DNA of 10,874 nucleotides from Atopobium sp. (GTDB taxonomy: Bacteria; Actinomycetota; Coriobacteriia; Coriobacteriales; Atopobiaceae): contig JABZGZ010000044.1 of the NCBI GenBank assembly GCA_015259105.1, positions 1 through 10,874 on the forward strand. Direction: 5' to 3'. The translations under genes were made by a program, and so were the position numbers. The first letter of the stretch is position 1. Each line of letters begins with the position of its first letter. Positions 5,949 to 10,874 of the stretch are shown here, in pieces. The notes under the pieces were generated by a model, which ran no database searches, was not told the DNA's origin, and saw only the letters and a list, made by a program, of their open reading frames with translations.

Positions 5949-6216
5949 ATAAATCAGCGTGACTTCCCGTACGAGAAGCAACAAGTATAAGCTCGTCTTT
6001 ATGAATAGCATAAATCAAAAGCCAGTCTGGTCGAATATGGCATTCTCTAAACCCTTGGTAGGGTCCAGTAAGAGCGTGGTCTTTGTGTTTTAGGTCTAAA
6101 GTTTCCCCGGCGCAGAGTTTGTCAAGCACCTCTTGAAGTGGAGATATATCAAGACCTCGCTTTTTAATGCGCTTGTAATCCTTCCGAAACTTAGAAGTTG
6201 CTTGAAGTTTAAGCAT
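5938..6216 (-). CDS. yafQ: Type II toxin, YafQ family mRNA interferase
   Basis: A 92-residue RelE-fold toxin of the YafQ branch, a ribosome-dependent endoribonuclease that cuts mRNA in the A site. The catalytic set known from E. coli YafQ (His50, His63, Asp67, His87 and Phe91) has clear counterparts: H47 in KDHALTG, H60 and D64 in CHIRPDWLLIY, H86 in TGSHADLF, and F90. All are intact, so the toxin should be active. The start follows the antitoxin stop by 5 bases, with AGGGG as ribosome site inside the antitoxin end, giving the usual antitoxin-first coupling. The 3' end overlaps the hydrolase gene tail to tail by 11 bases. Confidence in family and function is high. Confidence 0.95.
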   Translation of the reverse strand: MLKLQATSKFRKDYKRIKKRGLDISPLQEVLDKLCAGETLDLKHKDHALTGPYQGFRECHIRPDWLLIYAIHKDELILVASRTGSHADLFNM

Positions 6217-6221
6217 ATAAC

Positions 6222-6503
6222 TTAAACCCCTGCGTTAAGATCTTTAAACAGCTCATCTGTGGTGTTGTAGGATGTTGCTTGAATTTTACCTGACATGATA
6301 TCGCGTGCTTCGTCCATAGCAGCCAGTGTTTCAGCATTAAACTTTGGGATTTCCACTTTAAAAGGAAGGCCGCCGTGCAAAACGCACTGGCGTAAGAAGA
6401 TGTTCACAGCACTTGACATATCGATGCCGAGCTTTTTAAACAGTTCATTTGCTTCTGTTTTGACATTGCTATCGATGCGAATTTGAGTAGGACTTGTTGC
6501 CAT
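6222..6503 (-). CDS. dinJ: Type II antitoxin, RelB/DinJ family
   Basis: A 93-residue antitoxin. Residues 6-52 form the ribbon-helix-helix DNA-binding domain: strand TQIRIDSNV, then helices over KTEANELFKKLG and DMSSAVNIFLRQCVLHGG, closing with the LPFKVE segment typical of DinJ. The C-terminal half (53-93) should wrap around and block YafQ. DinJ-type proteins also repress their own promoter, with tighter binding in complex with toxin. The ATG has AAGGAG a few bases upstream. The promoter and a dyad that could be its operator lie just upstream at 6505-6554. Confidence 0.95.
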   Translation of the reverse strand: MATSPTQIRIDSNVKTEANELFKKLGIDMSSAVNIFLRQCVLHGGLPFKVEIPKFNAETLAAMDEARDIMSGKIQATSYNTTDELFKDLNAGV

Positions 6504-6504
6504 A

Positions 6505-6554
6505 GTATCAGCTCCTTTTTAAGCGATTCTGATACAAATGGTATACGTTGTCAA
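6505..6554 (-). promoter_or_regulatory. dinJ-yafQ promoter with overlapping inverted repeat (candidate operator)
   Basis: On the minus strand a perfect TTGACA -35 (6549-6554) is followed by 17 bases and CAGAAT as -10 (6526-6531). GTATCAG (6505-6511) and CTGATAC (6529-6535) are perfect 7-bp inverted arms 17 bases apart; one covers the -10 and the other lies beside the dinJ start, with the ribosome site between them. A GTATAC palindrome (6541-6546) lies in the spacer. Binding by the DinJ-YafQ complex here is inferred from the family. Confidence 0.75.
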
Positions 6555-6670
6555 GCAAATAGCAGATTAGTTTTGAATTTGTTTTATTTGTCCGACGTTA
6601 TTTTTCCCTTGAATTCTCAAAGCAAGTGCAACGTTTAATGATGGTAGACTTCTCAAAGACACTTCCAACT

Positions 6671-6682
6671 CAGGAGCTCCTG
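6671..6682 (+). promoter_or_regulatory. Ribosome site within a 12-bp perfect palindrome at a GTG start
   Basis: CAGGAGCTCCTG is its own reverse complement. It contains AGGAG (6672-6676) and its last base is the G of the GTG start codon at 6682. The spacing (5 bases) supports GTG as the start of the phosphorylase gene. Confidence 0.6.
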
Positions 6683-7449
6683 TGATTATTAAAAACGAAA
6701 TACCTCTTTTAGAATATGACGATGCCTCCCCAGAGGTCATTTCAGCAGATCACGAATGGACCGCAGGCCAGCTGCCAGAAAAGTGCCTCTTTGCATTTCT
6801 CGGAGACGTTGTCCATGATTACGCCAACCAGCACGGAGCAGAAGTCGTAGAAACAATCGTGACCGTTTCTCGAGACATTAAAGTCTACGTTTTAGATTCA
6901 TATGGCGAGAAAATCTGTTTAGTTCAATCCCCTACTGGATCTGCTTCATCCACACAGGTAATGGACATACTGGTTACCTGTGGATGTAAGAAAATAATTG
7001 CAGTTGGTTCATGCGGCGTTCTAAAAGAGATACAAGAAAATGCCTTTCTCGTCCCAACCAAAGCTCTTAGGGCGGAAGGGACGTCCTATCACTATCTTCC
7101 AGCATCAAGATATATAGAGCTCGACGAAGATCCAATTTCTGTCATAGAAGAGACCTTCAAAAAAGACGGCCTCTCTTTTGAAACGTGCACCACCTGGTCT
7201 ACTGACGGTTTCTTCCGTGAGACAAAGGAAATGGTTGAGTATCGCCTGCAAGAAGGATGCTCAGTTGTAGAAATGGAATGCTCGGCACTAGCCGCCTGCT
7301 GCAGAAAACGAGGAGCTCAGTTTGGACAGTTCCTTTTTACGGCAGACTCTTTGGCAAACGTTCATGAATATGACGAGAGGGACTTTGGTAAAGATTCGCA
7401 TGAAAAGGCGCTGCTTCTTGGCCTGGAAATACTCAGAAACTATTCCTAA
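6682..7449 (+). CDS. Nucleoside phosphorylase family protein (PNP/UDP family 1)
   Basis: A 255-residue protein of the purine nucleoside/uridine phosphorylase superfamily, which splits nucleosides with phosphate to free base and ribose 1-phosphate. Key segments in order are the QSPTGSASSTQ region (82-92), AVGSCGVL (107-114, the phosphate and sugar side), the EGTSYHYLP loop (132-140), TWSTDGFFRE (171-180), VVEMECSALAACC (195-207, matching the V-x-x-M-E-x-x-x-L signature whose Glu holds ribose) and TADSL (220-224) near the base-binding Asp position. The exact substrate cannot be told. The start is GTG with AGGAG 5 bases before it. It is divergent from dinJ; TTGAAT and TTTAAT upstream are 19 bases apart, a poor promoter fit. 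No convincing terminator follows. Confidence 0.88.
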   Translation: MIIKNEIPLLEYDDASPEVISADHEWTAGQLPEKCLFAFLGDVVHDYANQHGAEVVETIVTVSRDIKVYVLDSYGEKICLVQSPTGSASSTQVMDILVTCGCKKIIAVGSCGVLKEIQENAFLVPTKALRAEGTSYHYLPASRYIELDEDPISVIEETFKKDGLSFETCTTWSTDGFFRETKEMVEYRLQEGCSVVEMECSALAACCRKRGAQFGQFLFTADSLANVHEYDERDFGKDSHEKALLLGLEILRNYS

Positions 7450-7559
7450 ACCATTACTGGATACCTGCGCTTACTGCGTTTCGTAAAATTTAAGCGTACA
7501 ATTGTTGATGTGCACTACTTAGCTTTTCATCAGAGCATTTTACAAATTGTGAGGCTCAT

Positions 7560-8168
7560 ATGAAAGTACAGCAGCTCATCAAAGATACGTGCGCGATAGC
7601 CGCCGAGGACCTCGGCAAAGCAAAAGCAGATCAGATTGCACAGGCAGCTCAAACGCGATTCGAGGCGCTCTGTACAGAAAATGCATCCGATTCCAAAGAA
7701 CTCCGTGCTCACTCTTTCAAACGCATTTACCCTGGTATTGCAGTCTATGAAGCTCTACGCGTAGAGGGCATCCCACAAGAAAAGGCCGTCTGGTATATTC
7801 GCGAATATTTCCAGCGCTTTGCTGCCAAACGAGTCCCACTCTTCCAATGGGCCATCAAAACGTTTGGCCTTGCACGCAAGTTTCCTCGCCTCTTTAAATC
7901 AGGTATCGAGAAAAGCTGCACATCAAATGCTGGATTTGCCTTTGAATATCCAGAAAGTCATGGTAACGAAGCGCGCCTTAACATTATAAGCTGCCCCTAC
8001 TATGAGATAACCAAAAAATATGGCTGCCCCGAAATAACCGCTGCATACTGTGATAGCGACGATGCAGGATACGGTAATTTGCATCCACAGCTTATCTGGG
8101 GCCGCACAAAAACCATAGGCCACGGTGGCGATTGTTGCGATTTTCTCTTAGAGTATAAGGAGAACTAA
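7560..8168 (+). CDS. L-2-amino-thiazoline-4-carboxylic acid hydrolase family protein
   Basis: A 202-residue protein matching the ATC-hydrolase family, named after a Pseudomonas enzyme that opens the thiazoline ring on the way to L-cysteine. The N-terminal half is helical. The diagnostic C-terminal block reads CPYYEITKKYGCPE (145-158), then C164 with DSDDAGY, HPQLIWGRTKTIGHGGD (175-191), ending in CCDF (192-195). The spaced Cys residues and the closing C-D-F are conserved in the family. Many members in gut and oral bacteria are of unknown true substrate, so a role in cysteine formation here is only possible. GAGG lies 5 bases before the ATG. It follows the phosphorylase by 110 bases with no clear promoter. 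A strong hairpin begins 3 bases after its stop. Confidence 0.85.
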   Translation: MKVQQLIKDTCAIAAEDLGKAKADQIAQAAQTRFEALCTENASDSKELRAHSFKRIYPGIAVYEALRVEGIPQEKAVWYIREYFQRFAAKRVPLFQWAIKTFGLARKFPRLFKSGIEKSCTSNAGFAFEYPESHGNEARLNIISCPYYEITKKYGCPEITAAYCDSDDAGYGNLHPQLIWGRTKTIGHGGDCCDFLLEYKEN

Positions 8169-8170
8169 CC

Positions 8171-8193
8171 GCAGGTAGACGCTGTTTGCCTGC
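8171..8193 (+). terminator. Hairpin directly after the ATC-hydrolase-like gene (possible weak terminator)
   Basis: The 23 bases fold into a continuous 10-bp stem with two G-U pairs and a 3-base loop (GCU), starting 3 bases after the stop codon. There is no T-run directly after it; AAAATTTT comes 10 bases later. It may end transcription partly or protect the 3' end of the mRNA. Confidence 0.5.
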
Positions 8194-8255
8194 ACCGTCG
8201 CTAAAATTTTGTCATCTACATGACGTGATTTGAGCACGTTTACTAGGAGTTTTTT

Positions 8256-9245
8256 ATGCAAGAAAATCGTATGTTTTCCGACGTCAAGCAGGCAAAGAGA
8301 CTAACTCCAGCTTGGCTTAGTCCCTTTTTAGCCGTTTTCTTGTTGGTCGTTGGGCAAATTATTGGCGCCATTGTAATGACCATCTCAGCAGCACTTATTA
8401 TTGCCCCTTACTACATGGCGCACCCAGATCTTCCAGATCGCCTTTCCGATTCCCTCAATCTGAGAGAGATTTTTGGAGACTACTATCTTCTGGTAACGCT
8501 TCTTTCCTTTGTCTTTATTGCAGGTCTCTTTTTCCTGTGGGTAAAACTCTTTGAAAAACGTCCGATTGCTACCCTAGGATTTTACAAAGACAACTGGAAG
8601 AAAGAGCTGTTCAAAGGCTTTGGTCTAGGAATTCTTCTCTTCTCTGTTGTGATGTTGATCCTCATTTTGACCGGATCTTATCAATTAGTTGGCACTACTT
8701 TTACGCCTTATGCATTCGGCTTTGTTCTTCTCACTATTCCGTTTTGGCTGATTCAGGGCGGAACAGAAGAACTTATCACGAGGGGCTGGCTTCTTCCTGT
8801 CATGGCAGAGAAGTCCAACAAAATTATTGCAATCGTGGTTTCGAGCAGTCTATTTGGTCTTCTCCATATGTTTAACAGCGGCTTTACCATGCAGTCTCTG
8901 ATTGACCTGATTCTTTTTGGCATCTTAGAGACGTTCTATATCATCAAAACTGACAATCTCTGGGGAGCCGCTGGCATTCACGGAGCCTGGAACTTTGCTC
9001 AGGGCAACATCTTTGGAGTTCTGGTAAGCGGTAGCACTACAGGCAGTTCTTTGCTGCAGTTTGCCCCTGGCAGTGGCCCGGATTGGCTTACCGGCGGTAG
9101 CTTTGGCGCAGAAGGTTCCATCGTTTGCACGCTTGTTATGCTGGTAACTATCCTGATTCTTGCCTATCAGCTCAGGAAATCTGGCAAGCTCTTTACAAAG
9201 AAGCCTACCGAGAAACCCGGTGAGCCCACAAACGCTTCTTCATAA
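8256..9245 (+). CDS. CPBP family intramembrane glutamic endopeptidase (CAAX/Abi protease-like)
   Basis: A 329-residue multi-pass membrane protein of the CPBP (Rce1/Abi) family. Hydrophobic segments lie at about 24-50, 77-98, 121-140, 153-167, 188-203, 213-230 and 287-305. The three family motifs are complete: EELITR (171-176, with E171, E172 and R176), FGLLH (200-204, with H204) and HGAWN (242-246, with H242 and N246). These polar residues form the active site within the membrane. Bacterial members process prenyl-type or peptide substrates or protect against self-made peptides; no such peptide gene is seen nearby, so the target is unknown. The 20-residue tail is Lys/Pro-rich and cytoplasmic. 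The start is supported by AGGAG 6 bases upstream. Two small inverted repeats (GTCAT/ATGAC and ACGTG/CACGT) lie at 8211-8239 ahead of it. Confidence 0.93.
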   Translation: MQENRMFSDVKQAKRLTPAWLSPFLAVFLLVVGQIIGAIVMTISAALIIAPYYMAHPDLPDRLSDSLNLREIFGDYYLLVTLLSFVFIAGLFFLWVKLFEKRPIATLGFYKDNWKKELFKGFGLGILLFSVVMLILILTGSYQLVGTTFTPYAFGFVLLTIPFWLIQGGTEELITRGWLLPVMAEKSNKIIAIVVSSSLFGLLHMFNSGFTMQSLIDLILFGILETFYIIKTDNLWGAAGIHGAWNFAQGNIFGVLVSGSTTGSSLLQFAPGSGPDWLTGGSFGAEGSIVCTLVMLVTILILAYQLRKSGKLFTKKPTEKPGEPTNASS

Positions 9246-9283
9246 CTAACCAAATTTCATTAAATTCTAATTTCATAGATAGT

Positions 9284-9313
9284 TTGATTTTCTTGTCACC
9301 TCCTCCTTATAAT
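9284..9313 (+). promoter_or_regulatory. Promoter of the SemiSWEET gene
   Basis: TTGATT (9284-9289), an 18-base spacer and a perfect TATAAT (9308-9313) predict a start at about 9320, only some 20 bases before the ATG. The -10 box overlaps the end of the left arm of the inverted repeat at 9297-9335. Confidence 0.75.
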
Positions 9314-9335
9314 TAAAATAACAAAGGAGGAGGTG
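9297..9335 (+). terminator. 12-bp perfect inverted repeat combining terminator, promoter -10 and ribosome site
   Basis: CACCTCCTCCTT (9297-9308) and AAGGAGGAGGTG (9324-9335) are exact inverted arms with a 15-base A/T loop, followed by TTTT and then the SemiSWEET ATG at 9340. For RNA arriving from the CPBP gene this looks like an intrinsic terminator and also hides the ribosome site. RNA from the embedded promoter starts after the left arm and leaves the ribosome site free. Confidence 0.7.
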
Positions 9336-9339
9336 TTTT

Positions 9340-9603
9340 ATGTCAAAGAAACAAATCAATCTATTTGTAGGCTCTATCGGAGCTTTTATCGGAGTATTTG
9401 TTTTTATCGCTTATATTCCACAAATTATTGCAAATCTACAGGGAGTAAAGGCTCAACCTTTTCAGCCACTATTTGCAGCAGTTTCTTGTCTCATTTGGGT
9501 CATTTATGGTTGGACTAAAGAGCCTAAAAAGGACTGGATTCTCATTATTCCAAATACTGCTGGTGTAATTTTAGGCGGATTAACATTCCTCACCGCTTTA
9601 TAG
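9340..9603 (+). CDS. SemiSWEET sugar transporter
   Basis: An 87-residue protein with three predicted membrane helices (about 8-30, 40-58 and 66-86), the size and layout of a bacterial SemiSWEET. Two copies assemble into a sugar uniporter in the cytoplasmic membrane. The PQ motif is at P27-Q28 in AYIPQII. W53 (LIWVIYG) and N72 (PNTAG) match the Trp and Asn that line the sugar pocket in known SemiSWEETs. The start has an unusually strong ribosome site (AAGGAGGAGGTG). It has its own promoter and a strong terminator, so it is a single-gene unit. Its DNA is richer in A/T than that of rlmD or trmL. The transported sugar cannot be read from sequence. Confidence 0.93.
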   Translation: MSKKQINLFVGSIGAFIGVFVFIAYIPQIIANLQGVKAQPFQPLFAAVSCLIWVIYGWTKEPKKDWILIIPNTAGVILGGLTFLTAL

Positions 9604-9628
9604 TGATTAAGCAGCAAGTTTAATTTAG

Positions 9629-9665
9629 AAATCCGACAGCACCTAATGGTGTTGTCGGATTTTAA
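9629..9665. terminator. Strong, probably bidirectional intrinsic terminator
   Basis: Arms 9629-9643 and 9648-9662 pair over 15 positions with one G-U, with a TAAT loop; the plus strand continues with T-rich sequence (TTTTAATT across the end of the stem). It lies between the convergent SemiSWEET and trmL genes. The minus-strand T-run is weaker, so termination of trmL here is less certain. Confidence 0.88.
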
Positions 9666-9744
9666 TTAACACGCATCTCACCTCTGTAGCCATTCTTGAC
9701 ACTTTTTTCGTTCTACATCATAAACAAACTCAACAAACTAATTC

Positions 9745-10434
9745 TTAGACGTCCATTCCCAGAAAGCCAATCTGTCGCAGCGCCTCATACAGCACAATGG
9801 CGGCAGCATTTGAAACGTTTAGCGCACTGACCGAGAACTCGTTAGGATCGATAAAGTTTCCGCAGATATCCTGCTGCAAAAGCGCTGGGTGAGCATACTG
9901 GTCATCGCCATCAAGCGCATCGTGCTTTTGGCTCCAGTCCTCGCGATTGACCAGGCTGGCAGAATCTTGCAGCATTGGGATTCTCTCGCACTCGTCAGCA
10001 TGCTGTGCCAGAAGCTCCTCGGATAATCCCAGGCTTTCCTTACCAAAGATAAGGTAATCCCCATCGCAATACGTTGCCTGCGTATAGGTCTTTTTAGCTT
10101 TCTTAGTCAGAAAATGTAGCGGGGATCTACTGGCCGTAAAAACACCGTTGGAAGCGGTGTCTGCAGCGGCAACAGCGTCGTGTGCAGCGTCCGCAGCAGG
10201 TGCGCCAGATGCTTGGGTTAGACCGTTCTTCTCCAGAAATTGATCCCAGTTATCGTAGACAGAAACATTAAGGCTTTGCCAATAAGCCATACCTGCTCGT
10301 TTGAGGCTTTTGTCATCAAGCGAGAAACCCAACGGGCCCACCAAATGCAGATGAGTTCCACTAACCACGCAGGTACGACCAATGTTTCCCGTGTTTGCGG
10401 GAATCTCGGGCTCTACCAGTACAACGTTAAGCAT
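9745..10434 (-). CDS. trmL: tRNA (cytidine/uridine(34)-2'-O)-methyltransferase, SPOUT family, with two insertions
   Basis: A SpoU/TrmL-type SPOUT methyltransferase that adds a 2'-O-methyl group at wobble position 34 of tRNA-Leu using SAM. Motif 1 is PEIPANTGNIGRTC (9-22), motif 2 is LIFGKESLGLSEELL (128-142) and motif 3 is LNVSNAAAIVLYEALRQ (205-221). At 229 residues it is much longer than the usual 155-160. The excess lies in two inserts: an Ala/Asp-rich one at about 73-104, and an acidic, Gln/Asp-rich one at about 160-204, between RIPMLQDSAS and LNVSN, that is inside the loop of the SAM-binding knot. Both keep the frame and the three motifs stay intact, so the enzyme is probably active. The start lies 3 bases after the stop of the phosphate permease gene, so the two are likely translated in a coupled way. 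Confidence 0.9.
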   Translation of the reverse strand: MLNVVLVEPEIPANTGNIGRTCVVSGTHLHLVGPLGFSLDDKSLKRAGMAYWQSLNVSVYDNWDQFLEKNGLTQASGAPAADAAHDAVAAADTASNGVFTASRSPLHFLTKKAKKTYTQATYCDGDYLIFGKESLGLSEELLAQHADECERIPMLQDSASLVNREDWSQKHDALDGDDQYAHPALLQQDICGNFIDPNEFSVSALNVSNAAAIVLYEALRQIGFLGMDV

Positions 10435-10437
10435 AGG

Positions 10438-10874
10438 TTATGCCAGAACAAAGCTAGTCAGAAAAGCAATAAGTCCGCCAAGTGCCATAGTGGCTGGCAG
10501 CGTCACAAACCAAGCGGCAATAATCTTGCGCGCAACACCCCAACGCACGGAGCTGCGACGGCGAGCAGATCCTGCACCCATGATGGATGTGGTGATGACC
10601 TGTGTAGTGGAAACTGGTGCTCCAAGTGCAGTCATAATCTCAATTGCAACGGTAGAACTTGTTTCGGCGACAAAGCCAATAACTGGCGTGAGCTTGGTAA
10701 CGCCATCGCCAACGGTACGCATAATGCGGCCGCCGCCAATGGACGTGCCCAGTGCCATAGTTGTAGCGCAGAGAAGCTTGACCCACAGAGGAATGCCGTT
10801 AGAAGGGTCGTGAAGACCGGCGGTTACCAGCGCGAACGTGATGATTCCCATAGTCTTCTGAGCGTCATTATTAC
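10438..10874 (-). CDS. PiT family inorganic phosphate permease (partial, N-terminal part outside window)
   Basis: The visible 145 or so residues are the C-terminal half of a PiT-type phosphate transporter, an integral membrane symporter. The reading frame runs through the window edge: the last codons give NNDAQKTMGIIT, which fits the second signature repeat (G-A-N-D-x-x-K-x-M-G) of the family, so the Met at 10851 is internal and not a start. Further on, GTSIGGGRIMRTVG, the TKLTPVIGF segment, a VAIEIMTALGAPVSTTQVITTSIMGAG helix pair and a final hydrophobic helix (LPATMALGGLIAFLTSFVL) follow the family order. A short Arg-rich loop (SARRRSSVRWG) faces the cytoplasm. It is upstream of and tightly linked to trmL. 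Confidence 0.93.
   Translation of the reverse strand, partial: NNDAQKTMGIITFALVTAGLHDPSNGIPLWVKLLCATTMALGTSIGGGRIMRTVGDGVTKLTPVIGFVAETSSTVAIEIMTALGAPVSTTQVITTSIMGAGSARRRSSVRWGVARKIIAAWFVTLPATMALGGLIAFLTSFVLA

Noticed and set aside
7467..7497. Terminator after the nucleoside phosphorylase (CGCTTA/TAAGCG)
   Set aside because: Only a 6-bp stem with a 17-base loop and no T-run follows.
10382..10813. 143-residue plus-strand open frame at the right edge
   Set aside because: Antisense to the phosphate permease, whose family motifs and frame continuity through the edge are clear.
10438..10851. Complete 137-residue membrane protein starting at 10851
   Set aside because: The frame continues upstream to the window edge with NNDAQKT, matching the PiT repeat, so the Met is internal and the gene is cut by the window.

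Overview
The window reads as chromosomal DNA of a host-associated actinobacterium of the class Coriobacteriia, most likely close to Atopobium/Lancefieldella. This rests on moderate GC content, strong AGGAGG-type ribosome sites, sigma70-type promoters and the mix of families present. I could not run a database search, so the genus is an inference. No rRNA, tRNA, CRISPR array, insertion sequence or phage gene is visible.

Left part (1-3727, all genes on the minus strand). Reading leftwards, a lactate/malate-type dehydrogenase (2759-3727) ends in an intrinsic terminator (2626-2663). A gene-free stretch of about 550 bases follows, packed with short repeats. Next comes a strong promoter (2044-2072) driving a tight operon of an SPFH/band-7 membrane protein, a ribbon-helix-helix DNA-binding protein and an ABC-transporter ATPase with a long Pro/Ala N-terminal tail. 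The ATPase runs off the left edge.

Middle part (3898-6503). A 23S rRNA m5U methyltransferase of the RumA/RlmD type is divergent from the dehydrogenase. It is followed by an AT-richer alpha/beta hydrolase. The end of the hydrolase overlaps, tail to tail, a complete DinJ/YafQ type II toxin-antitoxin pair with its own promoter and a candidate operator. The hydrolase and toxin-antitoxin pair look like a small accessory insertion.

Right part (6682-9603, plus strand). A nucleoside-phosphorylase family protein, a 2-amino-thiazoline-4-carboxylate-hydrolase-like protein, a CPBP intramembrane protease and a SemiSWEET sugar transporter follow each other. The junction between the last two is a perfect 12-bp inverted repeat that holds a TATAAT box in its loop and the ribosome site in its second arm, followed by TTTT. 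A strong terminator (9629-9662) separates these genes from the convergent minus-strand pair at the right edge: a PiT phosphate permease (cut by the window) and the tRNA 2'-O-methyltransferase TrmL, whose start lies 3 bases after the permease stop.

The most unusual features are two related, similarly built repeat arrays (three direct units and one inverted unit each, about 30-31 bp period) between the dehydrogenase and SPFH genes, the overlapping terminator/promoter/ribosome-site at SemiSWEET, and Ala-rich or long acidic insertions inside otherwise conserved enzymes (RlmD, TrmL and the ABC ATPase tail).
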